Shown: one piece after another, positions 43,868 through 53,195 of the stretch | Layout of the letters: each line of letters begins with the position of its first letter | Numbering within the stretch: the stretch's first letter is position 1 | From: Psychrobacter immobilis | Lineage (GTDB): Bacteria; Pseudomonadota; Gammaproteobacteria; Pseudomonadales; Moraxellaceae | Reading direction: 5' to 3' | NCBI RefSeq assembly: GCF_904846225.1 | Contig: NZ_CAJGZJ010000002.1 | Coordinates: forward strand, 124,001-188,000 | Length of the DNA: 64,000 bases | Program-made: the position numbers and the translations under genes | The notes under the pieces: model-generated | Seen by the model: the letters and a program-made list of their open reading frames with translations, nothing else | Database searches by the model: none | What the model was told of the DNA's origin: nothing

Positions 43868-44896
43868 CTAAGCCAAACCGCTAGGAAAAGAAATAACGTC
43901 TTCTAAGCTACTCGCTCCCGTTATCACCATAAGCAATCTGTCTAGTCCAACCGCAATACCGCTACAAGGTATGAGATCATCAGAGGCTCTAATCAAATGC
44001 TCATCAATTGGCATGGATGGTAGATTATGACGCTGACGCAATTGATTGTCTTGTTCAAAGCGTTTTTTTAATGCTTGTCCATCTGCCAGCTCATCATAAG
44101 CATTGGCAATCTCAACCCCATTGATATACAGCTCAAAACGCTTCGCCACGTTGTTCCCTTCTTTATCGAGGGCAGTTTTTGCTAATGCCGCTGTAGCAGG
44201 TGGATATTCTATAATCAATGTCGGTAAATCATGCCCCAGATTTGGCTCGACCGCGTGGCTGAATAATAGATCAAGCCAGCTTTGACGACGGTCTTGTTCG
44301 CTATCTGTGCCACAGCTTGCTTCACTATTAAAATCAAACCCCGTCAGACCTTTGTCTTCTGCCACTGCTTGTAGAGCAGACAGACTGGCGGTCAGCGGGT
44401 GTATGCCAACGAAGTCCATAAAAGCATCAACATAGCGATAGTGATTCATCACAATGGGATAGCCATAGAGCATTTCTAATAATTCGCCAACCTCAAATGC
44501 CATATCTGCCAAGCTATAATTTGGCTGATACCATTCCAGCATGGTAAATTCAATATTGTGCCTTACGCCTATCTCATTGTCTCGAAATACCGGACAAATC
44601 TGATAGATAGGCACTTGCCAAGTGGCCAATAAACGCTTCATGGCAAATTCAGGTGAAGTATGCAGATAATAAGTACAGGGTTTATCTTGGTAAGTGACTT
44701 GCGCCGCAACTGATTGTAAAAAAGTATCAGTATTGCCTGCTTGCGATAGTAGCGGCGTCTGTACTTCTAGCACTTGTCGTTTAATAAAAAACTGACGAAT
44801 GCAATTCATGAATTGTGCACGCTGCTGCGCCATAGCAAGTGACATGGTGGGCGCGTAGCTGGGCTTGTGATCAGACGAATTACTGGCTTGGTTCAT
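43868..44896 (-). CDS. epmA: Elongation factor P--(R)-beta-lysine ligase
   Basis: Class II lysyl-tRNA-synthetase paralogue that attaches beta-lysine to elongation factor P. The 342 aa lack the anticodon-binding domain. Motif 1 region VLEVQTPLLSQAGNTDTFLQ, motif 2 PEFAMKRLLATWQVPIYQIC with FRDNEIGVRHNIEFTMLEWY, and motif 3 CSGIAVGLDRLLMVITGA are present. ELYINGVEIANAYDELADG marks the substrate site. EpmB and EF-P genes are not in the window. Ends at a strong bidirectional terminator. Confidence 0.95.
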   Translation of the reverse strand: MNQASNSSDHKPSYAPTMSLAMAQQRAQFMNCIRQFFIKRQVLEVQTPLLSQAGNTDTFLQSVAAQVTYQDKPCTYYLHTSPEFAMKRLLATWQVPIYQICPVFRDNEIGVRHNIEFTMLEWYQPNYSLADMAFEVGELLEMLYGYPIVMNHYRYVDAFMDFVGIHPLTASLSALQAVAEDKGLTGFDFNSEASCGTDSEQDRRQSWLDLLFSHAVEPNLGHDLPTLIIEYPPATAALAKTALDKEGNNVAKRFELYINGVEIANAYDELADGQALKKRFEQDNQLRQRHNLPSMPIDEHLIRASDDLIPCSGIAVGLDRLLMVITGASSLEDVISFPSGLA

Positions 44897-44972
44897 TATT
44901 ATCTACTGCGACTGACGAATAATAGGTTTTAAAGGGTATTTTTAAACCAGATTTATAAAGGGTTTTTAGCTA

Positions 44973-46118
44973 TTAACATTGCCATTCACGGCGTAAATGA
45001 TAATCGTGTCTTAGCCGATCAAAGTCAGCGCCACTTACTTGACCATCAACGGCCTCTTTTCTTAATGCCGCATCATCTTGCCTGATGTCATAAAACTTGA
45101 CTAGCTTATCTGGATGCGCTTTTAATTCTGACCATAAAAACATATTGAGTGGCAATAGTGCCTGCATAGATTGGGCGGGTATCACTGCCAATTTTTCACA
45201 TAGGGCATCATAGATGATTTGTGTACCGCGCAGCTTGCCTTCTACCGTGTAGCCGGCGATATGCGGTGTGGCGATGGCAAGCTTGGATAATAAATGCTCG
45301 GCAATTTGCGGTTCATGCTCAAACACATCAAGCACGACTTGTCGCGCAGTACGTTCGATATCTGCTTCAAGATCGCTTGCATCAATAACAGGCCCACGCG
45401 CGCTATTAATCAGCATCGTCTGAGCTGGCATCATTGCCAACGTCTCTGCATTGATTAGATGACGCGTTGGATAGTCAAGATCGCGGTTAGCGCGGTTAGT
45501 ACGCTCAGTATTTTCGTCTTTTTTATCCGTACTTTTTTTGTCCGTAAGTGGCACATGTAAGCTGACAACATCACTTTGGCTAAGTAATTGCGCGAGACTA
45601 GCATTGTTGATAGTTGAGGGCGGTAGCAATGGGTCGTAACCCAATACCTGCCAGCCCAAATCATTTGCGTAGCCTGCAAGCGTATTGCCAATATTACCCA
45701 GTCCAATAATACCAAGCGTCATTGATTGCTGCCAATACTGCGGACGCAAGGTCAAAATAGCCGTCAAAACATATTGCGCGACAGAATGCTTACTACAACC
45801 AGCAGCATTGGCGAACGTAATATGACGCATCGTCAAATAGTCCTGATCGACATGATCTGTACCGATAGTCGCAGAACCAATAAATTGCACACTCTCATTA
45901 TCAGCCAATAACGCCTCGCCCACTGGCGTCACAGAACGTATTAATAAAACATCAGGTTGCAGATCTGCGAGTAATTGCGCATTGATATCACGTCCAGCAA
46001 CGGTGACAATATTCACGGTCTGCATCGATGCTTGCCCAAGCGTTGACGCATTAAAAAAATCGTCCAAGTTGGCGATATTGCTATCAGCGATAATAGTGAT
46101 ATTTTTCGTGGTATCCAT
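44973..46118 (-). CDS. pdxB: 4-phosphoerythronate dehydrogenase
   Basis: NAD-dependent 2-hydroxyacid dehydrogenase oxidising 4-phosphoerythronate in pyridoxal-phosphate synthesis. The frame is open to 46340, but the ATG at 46118 (381 aa, AAGGG just upstream) fits the family length. Visible: TIIADSNIANLDDFF, LLIRSVTPVGEALL, FIGSATIGTDHVDQDYL, FANAAGCSKHSVAQYVLTAI, the NAD loop LGIIGLGNIGNTLAGYANDL, NSARGPVID and the active His in ATPHIAGYTVEGKLRG. A short polar insertion (KKSTDKKDENTERTNRAN) is unusual. The C-terminal PdxB dimerisation part is present. Confidence 0.93.
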   Translation of the reverse strand: MDTTKNITIIADSNIANLDDFFNASTLGQASMQTVNIVTVAGRDINAQLLADLQPDVLLIRSVTPVGEALLADNESVQFIGSATIGTDHVDQDYLTMRHITFANAAGCSKHSVAQYVLTAILTLRPQYWQQSMTLGIIGLGNIGNTLAGYANDLGWQVLGYDPLLPPSTINNASLAQLLSQSDVVSLHVPLTDKKSTDKKDENTERTNRANRDLDYPTRHLINAETLAMMPAQTMLINSARGPVIDASDLEADIERTARQVVLDVFEHEPQIAEHLLSKLAIATPHIAGYTVEGKLRGTQIIYDALCEKLAVIPAQSMQALLPLNMFLWSELKAHPDKLVKFYDIRQDDAALRKEAVDGQVSGADFDRLRHDYHLRREWQC

Positions 46119-46182
46119 TCTGCCCTTCATCATATTTGCAACATTATTAATGGTGACTTTGTCTATAAAAGTATCTGAATAT

Positions 46183-47310
46183 TTACTCTGCTTTATCAAT
46201 GGGTGGCAGCGCTTGGCTATCTGATAACACCACTTCTTGTGGCGCAAATAGCTCATTTTTATGATTTGAAATCCATTCGCGCCATACCGCCAATCCGATA
46301 GCCAGTACCACAGGGCCAATAAACAAACCGACAAAGCCAAAGGCTGTCAGACCACCCAATACGCCAATAAAAATGATGATAAAAGGAATTTTGGTCGCGC
46401 CACTAATCACAATGGGACGAATTAAATTGTCCACCCAGCTAATCACTAAAGTGCCCCACAGCGCCAAACCGATTCCTTCTACGGTATGACCTTGGCTCAA
46501 CAACCAAATTGATACCCCGCCCCAAACGAATGGCGTACCAAATGGAATCAATGCGATGATAAAAGTGACAATGGTCAATAAAATAGGACTTGGTGCGCCA
46601 GCGAAATAATAACCAACACCCGCAAGGAGCGCCTGTGCCAATGCCGTCAGCCCGATGCCATATACGACAGCGCGCGTCGTCGTGCCTACAGAGTCAATAT
46701 ATCCATCAATACGATTGCCAATGATATTGCGGAGCGCTTGACGAATCTGGCGAACCAAACTGGTGCCGTCACGGTAAAAAAAGAACAATGTCATTAGTGC
46801 CATGCCAAGTTTGGCCAAAACACTGAACACCACATCAAATGCTACTTTGCCATAATACAGATGCGACTGAACCCACATACGAAAAGCTTCAAGCGTTCCC
46901 TCGGGATTTTTATTGATTCTCCACAGCACATCTTTGACTTGCTGACCAACGATAGGCAGGTCTTTAATGGAACTAGGAACGTCTAAATAGCCAACTTTTA
47001 TACGATAAACCAAGTTGGTGATTAAGCTCAAAGCCTCTTGCTGTAAGATAAAAACACCAATAACCAGCGGCACACCTATCATTAACGATATGCTAACGGT
47101 CATGATAGCCGCGCTAAAATTCGGACTCAGCTTAACTTTTTCATAAAAAAAGTTATAAATTGGAAAGGTAACATACGCTAAAATTGCCGCCCAAAGTGCC
47201 GGTACAATAAAAAACTGTATCACCTGAAAACACAATACGAATAACGCCACCAATAAAGTAATGGCCAGCAAGCGCTGAATAATAAATTCTTTTGTCCAAT
47301 TTTCAATCAT
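46183..47310 (-). CDS. AI-2E family transporter (YdiK-like)
   Basis: Multi-pass inner-membrane protein of the PF01594 family, members of which export small molecules or act as Na+/H+ antiporters; the AI-2 link is historical. 375 aa with about eight hydrophobic segments. Family landmarks: FFIVPALWAAILAYVTFPIY, VPLVIGVFILQQEA, FFFYRDGTSLVRQIRQAL, ALIPFGTPFVWGGVSIWLL and GTLVISWVDNLIRPIVISG with TAFGFVGLFIGPVVLAIGLA. The frame opens at a TTG at 47337, but ATG 47310 is likelier, although its ribosome site is weak. It lies 64 bp upstream of pdxB and may share a transcript. Confidence 0.88.
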   Translation of the reverse strand: MIENWTKEFIIQRLLAITLLVALFVLCFQVIQFFIVPALWAAILAYVTFPIYNFFYEKVKLSPNFSAAIMTVSISLMIGVPLVIGVFILQQEALSLITNLVYRIKVGYLDVPSSIKDLPIVGQQVKDVLWRINKNPEGTLEAFRMWVQSHLYYGKVAFDVVFSVLAKLGMALMTLFFFYRDGTSLVRQIRQALRNIIGNRIDGYIDSVGTTTRAVVYGIGLTALAQALLAGVGYYFAGAPSPILLTIVTFIIALIPFGTPFVWGGVSIWLLSQGHTVEGIGLALWGTLVISWVDNLIRPIVISGATKIPFIIIFIGVLGGLTAFGFVGLFIGPVVLAIGLAVWREWISNHKNELFAPQEVVLSDSQALPPIDKAE

Positions 47311-48135
47311 AGCGTATAAACCAAAAGCAGACAGCAAGGATTTATCGTGACCTTGCTGGCAAGTTTATAAATGTGTGATGAACATCAACTTATAGACCAT
47401 GTCCATAAACTGTATTCATTAGCGAGGGTCGTAAATCATCTATATACAGACAAAAAATATAAGTAAAATCCACTTTATGAGTGTCAAACCATAAAACACT
47501 TTACCATGCTTACGGTCTATAAATCCTATTAAAACAGGTAAGATTCAAGCAATGGTGACCGCTCATTATGCAATAAAATATGATAATTTTATAAGGCTAT
47601 GTTGTAATTTTTACTTACAATTTTATCTGTCTAAACTTACTATACAATTACAATAATGAATAGAACCTCATACATGCGTTTAGTAGGTAAAAGTCATATA
47701 TTTGAAGCCTGTTTTGTATTGCGCGCTAAACTGACATCTCACAAGGTAATTCACTGGCGCGTTCTATCTGCGGCGACAATTAATGTTATACTAAAGCAAT
47801 TATTTTAAAGTTTTCAACGTAGTTAAGTCGGTTTTGCTTTATTTTTGTGATGCTGATACAGACAGATCATTTTTCAAACTGTAAATTAAAACCCGCTGTT
47901 ATCGTCCTTCTCTAAACTATTATAAGATCTAACTTTTAGAGTGGCGCCATAATTTTGGATATTGTGCGTAAACGTTATATAAAGGTTTGCGCAATTTTTA
48001 AGCTCATCATATGGGTTCAACATTCGCGCTCAATATGAAAGCGTACTATTTTTTAGTTAATTTCGGATTTTATTTCATTTTAAATCAATATTGATCCACC
48101 AAATTTTAAATACTATATCGATAGGAACAATAACA
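47311..48135. other. 825-bp divergent region between the AI-2E gene and nadE
   Basis: The largest gene-free stretch in the window. It holds a small hairpin at 47332-47358 and long AT-rich sequence with no coding frame. GGTTTGCGCAATTTTTAAG near 47980 could end a small RNA, but the pairing stem is poor, so no RNA gene is called. Confidence 0.4.
47332..47358 (-). promoter_or_regulatory. Leader hairpin before AI-2E gene
   Basis: CAGCAAGG and CCTTGCTG pair over 8 bp around an 11-base loop, about 20 bp upstream of the ATG at 47310. It could form in the mRNA leader and affect translation or mRNA stability. Confidence 0.4.
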
Positions 48136-49821
48136 ATGTCAAAAGACACTGATAATATCAAACCCTCAAATGAGGCCAATAATACCAACAAACCACAAGA
48201 TACTGTTACTTTTGCCTTAGCGCAGTCCCATTTCTTAGTAGGTGATATCACAGCCAATACCGAAAAAATGCGCGCACTAGCATTACAGGCCCGCGAACAA
48301 GGCGCAGATGTCATTATTTTCCCAGAGCTAGCCCTTTTAGGCTACCCTCCTCAGGATTTATTACTACGCCCAAGCTTATCAGGCCGTGTCAAAAACGCGT
48401 TGTCGACCTTGAGTGATATCAATGATATCGTCATGATTGTCGGCTACCCACATGTCGATCATCACGGTACTTTTAACTCTGCTGCTATCTTGCATAATGG
48501 TCATCAAAAAGGCTTTTATCATAAGCAAATTTTGCCAAACTATGGCGTATTTGATGAGCGCCGTTACTTTGACAAAGGTCGCAACCAAGTTTTGTTTGAT
48601 TATAAAGGCATTACTATTGGCCTACTCATCTGTGAAGACTTATGGGAAAAAAGCCCTATTTCTGAGCTTAAAAAGCAAGGCGCTGACCTCATTGTTAGTT
48701 TAAATGCGTCACCTTTTGAGATCGAAAAGCAAGCCAATCGCAAAACGATGCTGGCCAAACGTAGCAGTGAAAATAATTTGCCTATCCTCTATGTCAATGC
48801 AGTCGGCGGTCAAGATGACTTAGTGTTTGACGGTGGCTCTATGGCAGTACAAGCTGATGGTAGCATCGCACACGAAGCGCCGCGCTTTATGAATCAATTA
48901 TTATTGGCTACCTTAGATGTCAAGACGGCCAAATTTAACAGCCAGTCTAAAGCGCCATTGACGCTGAGCCTTGAGTCAGAGATGTATCAGGCATTGGTTG
49001 TCGGCCTACGTGACTATGTCAATCACTCAGGATTCACGGGGATTATTCTTGGATTATCAGGTGGTATTGATTCGGCTTTAACGCTATGTATCGCCGTTGA
49101 TGCCTTGGGCGCTGATAAAGTATATGCGGTGATGATGCCTTATGAATATACCTCTCAAATCAGTTTAGAAGATGCGCAAGCACAAGCTCGTCGCTTGAAT
49201 GTCTCTTATACGGTTTGCCCTATTTTTGATGCAGTTGAAGGCATCCGTCATACCCTCGCTCCGTTATTTAATAAGTCGCCAGCAGACACCACGGAAGAAA
49301 ACATCCAAGCGCGTGCTCGCGGTGTTGTTTTGATGGCACTGTCCAATAAATTCGGTCATTTGGTCATCACCACGGGTAATAAGTCAGAGTTGGCCGTTGG
49401 TTACTCAACATTATATGGCGATATGGCAGGTGGCTTCGATGTGCTAAAAGACGTTTATAAATCACAGGTTTATAAGCTCGCTAGTTATCGCAATCGCTTA
49501 GAAGACACGCCAGTTATCCCTGAGCGCGTCATTACTCGTCCGCCGTCAGCAGAGCTACGCCCAGATCAAAAAGATCAAGACAGCTTACCTGATTACGATG
49601 TATTAGATGGCATCCTGATGTTATATGTTGATGGAGATATGGGCTATCAAGATATTATCGATAAAGGTTTTGATGCCGATATGGTCGCAAAAGTCATCAA
49701 GATGGTCGACAATAGCGAATACAAACGTTTGCAATCACCCATTGGCACTAAGATTAGCCACAAAGCTTTCGGACGTGAGCGCCGCTATCCATTGGTCAAT
49801 AAATGGTCAATCAAAGGATAA
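48136..49821 (+). CDS. nadE: Glutamine-dependent NAD+ synthetase
   Basis: Last step of NAD synthesis: amidates nicotinic acid adenine dinucleotide using ATP and glutamine-derived ammonia. The 561-aa product fuses an N-terminal nitrilase-type glutaminase (Glu in IIFPELALLGYPPQDLLLRP, Lys in YHKQILPNYGVFDERRYF, Cys in GLLICEDLWE) with a C-terminal synthetase (ATP loop GLSGGIDSALTLCIAVDA; TTGNKSELAVGYSTLYGD). ATG at 48136 follows AGGAACAATAACA; an upstream ATG at 48091 in frame has no support. Single gene with long leader. Confidence 0.95.
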   Translation: MSKDTDNIKPSNEANNTNKPQDTVTFALAQSHFLVGDITANTEKMRALALQAREQGADVIIFPELALLGYPPQDLLLRPSLSGRVKNALSTLSDINDIVMIVGYPHVDHHGTFNSAAILHNGHQKGFYHKQILPNYGVFDERRYFDKGRNQVLFDYKGITIGLLICEDLWEKSPISELKKQGADLIVSLNASPFEIEKQANRKTMLAKRSSENNLPILYVNAVGGQDDLVFDGGSMAVQADGSIAHEAPRFMNQLLLATLDVKTAKFNSQSKAPLTLSLESEMYQALVVGLRDYVNHSGFTGIILGLSGGIDSALTLCIAVDALGADKVYAVMMPYEYTSQISLEDAQAQARRLNVSYTVCPIFDAVEGIRHTLAPLFNKSPADTTEENIQARARGVVLMALSNKFGHLVITTGNKSELAVGYSTLYGDMAGGFDVLKDVYKSQVYKLASYRNRLEDTPVIPERVITRPPSAELRPDQKDQDSLPDYDVLDGILMLYVDGDMGYQDIIDKGFDADMVAKVIKMVDNSEYKRLQSPIGTKISHKAFGRERRYPLVNKWSIKG

Positions 49822-49918
49822 ATCTGATTAAGTAGTACAGCTTCTCCGACTTCTATTATTTAGAAGTTGGGAGGACGCCAATACTCTCATTTTTTAAAGA
49901 AAATTATTTTTTCTGATG

Positions 49919-49943
49919 AGCTGGGTACTTGCCCAGCTTTTTT
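49919..49943 (+). terminator. Rho-independent terminator of nadE
   Basis: AGCTGGG, loop TACTTG, CCCAGCTTTTTT; about 100 bp after the nadE stop. A second imperfect hairpin (CCGACTTCT / AGAAGTTGG) lies just before it. Confidence 0.8.
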
Positions 49944-50000
49944 AGTGGCTGTTTTTTAGTATCTATTTCTTTAGTGGCTATTTTTTTAGTATCTATCTTT
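49942..50000. repeat. Direct repeat, 2 x about 29 bp
   Basis: Two adjacent copies start TTAGTGGCTGTTTTTTAGTA and TTAGTGGCTATTTTTTTAGT and each ends TATCTAT(C/T); the first overlaps the T-run of the nadE terminator. Confidence 0.7.
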
Positions 50001-50031
50001 TATTACCTATAAAACCCAAAATTTTTATAGA

Positions 50032-50165
50032 TATAGTCAGTGGAAATTAATATCGATACATCACGTCCTGCTGATATCAATTTTTTGTGGCCTCTGCCTG
50101 CGCAGGCACAGCAAGCAAAATCGATATCAGCAGTACCGTAGCGTTTTTAGGGTAATTTGACTGTA
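50032..50165. repeat. TATAGTC MITE-like element, variant core (134 bp)
   Basis: Left end TATAGTCAGTGGAAATTAAT then ATCGATAC; right end, read inward, TACAGTCAAATTACCCTAAA. The core CTCTGCCTGCGCAGGCACAG is inverted relative to the copies at 33754 and 37905 and is strongly palindromic. Lies 83 bp before the CNNM gene. Confidence 0.72.
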
Positions 50166-50248
50166 GCACCTTCCCTGTGGTTCTAAACAATCCTTTTTAA
50201 ATTCTCTCACCTTTATTTTAACCTCTCTATTTTTTTACCGAGTCTGTC

Positions 50249-51523
50249 ATGAGTTTGCTAACCGCTAGTGTTTTCCTCTTGTTACTGCTTGCCCTAAGCG
50301 CTTTTGTTTCTGCTGCCGAGATTGCTATCGCAGCGGGTCGCAAAATTAAGCTGCAAATTATGGCAAAAGAAGGAGAAGTCCGTGCACTTGATGTCCTCAA
50401 AATGCAAGAGCACCCCGGCAGCTTCATCACTGTCGTGCAAGTGGTTTTAAATGCAGTCGCTATTTCGGCAGGTGCGGTAGGAGAATCTGCTATCAGCCCT
50501 TATCTACAGCTGTTGGTGAATAATGAAGCGGTGTCATCCGTTATATCATTCGTAGTGATTACCAGTTTGTTTTCTTTACTCGCTGATTTGATGCCCAGAC
50601 GTTTGGCCATGTCAAACACTGAAGTTATCGCTGTGCGGCTTGTACGACCCATGATGCTACTAATTTTTATATTTAAACCCGTGATTTGGATATTTGATGG
50701 TGCGGCAAATCTCATTTTTCAGCTACTAGGTATCTCAACCATACGCCAAGACGATATGACGCCAGAGGATATTTATGCCGTCATGGATGCAGGTGCCGAA
50801 GCGGGTGTACTCAAAAAGCAAGAACATCATCTGATAGAAAATATCTTCGATATGCAAGAGCGTACGGTGACTTCGGTGATGAACCCACGCGAAAATATCG
50901 TTTATTTCGATACCAAGACCACAACAGAAGATGTCGTTGAGGTCATGATTGAACAACCACATAACAAATTCTTGGTGTGTCATGACGATGATTTGGAGCA
51001 TATCATCGGTTACGTAGAGTCACGCAGCTTTTTAGCATTAGTCTTGAACCAGCAAGAAGTCAGCTTGACAGACAAAGCCCTGCTCAAGCCAGCACTTTTC
51101 GTGCCTGATACTTTGTCTTTGTTTGAAGTGTTAGAGATGTTTAAATCTACTGGTGCTGACTTTGCTGTTATTGTTAATGAATACGGCTTAGTAGTCGGAG
51201 TCATCACACTCAAGGATGTGATGAGTATCGTCATGGGTGAGCTTGTGACAATGGAGGAGCAGCCGATTGTCCAGCGTACTGATAATTCTTGGTTAATCGA
51301 CGGCATGACGCCCATCGAAGATGTGGTGCGCGCTTTAGATATTGTCACTCTACCTCGCAGTGAAAACTATGAAACTATTAGTGGTTTTATGATGTATATG
51401 CTACGCAAAATTCCAAAGAAAACAGATACGATTGAGTATGCCAATTATCGATTTGAAATTATCGCAACCGATAATCTCAAAATCACTCAGTTGTTGGTCA
51501 CCAAGTTTGAAGACATTATATAA
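50249..51523 (+). CDS. CNNM-type membrane protein with CBS pair (hemolysin/CorC family)
   Basis: A 424-aa inner-membrane protein: DUF21/CNNM region with four hydrophobic segments (residues about 1-155; AFVSAAEIAIAAGRKIKLQI, LNAVAISAGAVGESAISPYL), a linker (DMTPEDIYAVMDAGAEAGVL, ENIFDMQERTVTSVMNPREN), two CBS motifs (about 195-320; ADFAVIVNEYGLVVGVITLK) and a C-terminal CorC_HlyC domain (SWLIDGMTPIEDVVRALDIV). The family is linked to Mg2+/Co2+ efflux and resistance; true haemolysin activity is not implied. Start ATG at 50249 has only a weak ribosome site. Single gene after a MITE-like repeat. Confidence 0.9.
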   Translation: MSLLTASVFLLLLLALSAFVSAAEIAIAAGRKIKLQIMAKEGEVRALDVLKMQEHPGSFITVVQVVLNAVAISAGAVGESAISPYLQLLVNNEAVSSVISFVVITSLFSLLADLMPRRLAMSNTEVIAVRLVRPMMLLIFIFKPVIWIFDGAANLIFQLLGISTIRQDDMTPEDIYAVMDAGAEAGVLKKQEHHLIENIFDMQERTVTSVMNPRENIVYFDTKTTTEDVVEVMIEQPHNKFLVCHDDDLEHIIGYVESRSFLALVLNQQEVSLTDKALLKPALFVPDTLSLFEVLEMFKSTGADFAVIVNEYGLVVGVITLKDVMSIVMGELVTMEEQPIVQRTDNSWLIDGMTPIEDVVRALDIVTLPRSENYETISGFMMYMLRKIPKKTDTIEYANYRFEIIATDNLKITQLLVTKFEDII

Positions 51524-51699
51524 AAATACACTTTTTATAAGTGCTTGACCGCTGATAAAAGTGGATTAAATGGCTGTAAAAGCTTGATATCAATTTATCA
51601 AAGTAAGGCTATCCGGTATCGATACTTGAAGAGCGTTAATGTACGTTTTTTACGCACTCATTTTAATGATGATAGGTTTATTCAAAAGGTCAGCGCATT

Positions 51700-52425
51700 A
51701 TGGAAGCAGAAAATAAGAAAGCGAGCTTTCTGGCTATCATTTTGATAGTCGGCTTGGGAATAGCGAGTATTTTTATTTGGCTTTTTTTGGAGCTGGCAGA
51801 AGAGGTTTTTGAAAATGAATTGAGACGTTTTGACAATAGTGTCATTGCTTCTTTCAACGCTATAAAAACGCCTACGCTTAACGCTATTTATACTTTGATC
51901 ACCGAACTGGGCTCTGTCTGGTTTCTGACCAGTTTATCGGTTCTAATGATTTTATTACTGTGGTTTAAAGCCAAAGATAAATGGGGGGCGCTTTTCTTTG
52001 TCATCGCGATAGGCGGCAATGGTGCGCTAACTTGGTTGTTAAAACAGGTTTATCACAGAGGACGTCCTTCCATCAATCAAGCCATCGATGCGATTGGTTT
52101 TAGCTTTCCGAGTGGACATTCAATGGGATCAGTTGTTTTTTATGGTTTTCTCATCTATTTGATCGTACGTAGCGACCATAGAAGGGTATTCAAAATAGTA
52201 TCGTCCATAATTTTAGTCACTTTTATTGTCTTAATTGGAACCAGCCGAATTTACTTAGGCGCTCATTTTCCAAGTGATGTGGTTGCAGGTTTTTTGGCAG
52301 GAACGATCTGGCTAATCCTCTGTTTATTAGCGCTCGAATGGATACAATGGCAAAGCAATAGCCAAGTGAACCCTGTCCATGCTTTGCAAGAATTTTTAAT
52401 CTCCAGCTACAAATTACTGAAGTAG
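51700..52425 (+). CDS. PAP2-family membrane phosphatase
   Basis: 241-aa inner-membrane lipid phosphatase with six hydrophobic segments and the three PAP2 motifs on the outer face: KQVYHRGRP, then FPSGHSMGS (His acid/base), and SRIYLGAHFPSDVVAG (His nucleophile). Members dephosphorylate phosphatidic acid, phosphatidylglycerol phosphate or undecaprenyl pyrophosphate; the sequence does not separate these. ATG at 51700 with AAGGT about 10 bases upstream. Its hydrophilic C-terminal tail is short. Not clearly in an operon. Confidence 0.92.
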   Translation: MEAENKKASFLAIILIVGLGIASIFIWLFLELAEEVFENELRRFDNSVIASFNAIKTPTLNAIYTLITELGSVWFLTSLSVLMILLLWFKAKDKWGALFFVIAIGGNGALTWLLKQVYHRGRPSINQAIDAIGFSFPSGHSMGSVVFYGFLIYLIVRSDHRRVFKIVSSIILVTFIVLIGTSRIYLGAHFPSDVVAGFLAGTIWLILCLLALEWIQWQSNSQVNPVHALQEFLISSYKLLK

Positions 52426-52478
52426 AAACGCGAATGCTGATGAGTCATTTATAAAATAGTGACTTCATTTAAGTTCAA

Positions 52479-53195
52479 TCAATCACGTTCACCAAAAATT
52501 GCCGTTCCAACACGCACCATGGTAGAGCCGCTAGCGATTGCCTCTGTCATATCGCCACTCATGCCCATACTTAATGTATCCCAGCCACTCAGCTCTGGGT
52601 AACGTTGTTTAATTTCTTCGAATAACTGCTTGGTTCGAGCAAATGCATTGGTGTCTGCCTGAGCAGGAATAATCATCAAACCACGCAACTGGAGTCGCTC
52701 GTAGCCTTTAATCGTCGCTATCAACTCAGGCAATTGGTCTGGCAAACAACCTGATTTGCTTTCTTCGTTATCAATATTTAATTGAATCAGCACGTTTAAT
52801 GGAGACATCTCAGCGGGACGTTGATCATTGAGACGCTTGGCAATAATGTCTCTCTCGACCGTTTGTACCCAATCGAAATGTTCGGCAATATCTCGAGTCT
52901 TATTGCGCTGAATACTGCCAATATAATGCCAAAAAATCCCATCACATTCAGGCTGTTCTTTTAGCATAGTGATTTTTTCGATGGCTTCTTGCAGATAGTT
53001 TTCACCAAAATGACTTTGCCCTTGCTTGGCCAACGTAGCAATCATATCAGCAGGTTTGGTCTTAGAAACTGCCAGCAGGACAACACTCTCACTCTTTCTT
53101 CCCACATGATTACAAGCATCGGTCAGCTGTTTGCTAACTTGTTGCCAATTATTAACCAAATTTTGGTTATCAATGTTTTGTTCAATATTACTCAT
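52479..53195 (-). CDS. YggS/PLPBP family pyridoxal-phosphate-binding protein
   Basis: Binds PLP and helps PLP and amino-acid homeostasis; no enzyme activity is established for the family. The 238 aa (ATG at 53195, GGTGAG 6 bases upstream) contain the PLP lysine in VVLLAVSKTKPADMIATL, FGENYLQEAIEK, WHYIGSIQRNKTRDIAEHFD, LIQLNIDNEESKSGC, LRGLMIIPAQ and LSMGMSGDMTEAIASGSTMV with RVGTAIFG at the end. It is transcribed away from pilT, the arrangement common in gamma-proteobacteria. Confidence 0.95.
   Translation of the reverse strand: MSNIEQNIDNQNLVNNWQQVSKQLTDACNHVGRKSESVVLLAVSKTKPADMIATLAKQGQSHFGENYLQEAIEKITMLKEQPECDGIFWHYIGSIQRNKTRDIAEHFDWVQTVERDIIAKRLNDQRPAEMSPLNVLIQLNIDNEESKSGCLPDQLPELIATIKGYERLQLRGLMIIPAQADTNAFARTKQLFEEIKQRYPELSGWDTLSMGMSGDMTEAIASGSTMVRVGTAIFGERD

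Noticed and set aside
46119-46340. N-terminal extension of PdxB up to 46340
   Set aside because: Would overlap the AI-2E gene by about 158 bp and adds sequence unlike any PdxB; ATG at 46118 fits family length.
50249-51523. Calling the CNNM protein a haemolysin
   Set aside because: The name is historical; domain content (DUF21, CBS pair, CorC_HlyC) indicates an ion-transport-related membrane protein.
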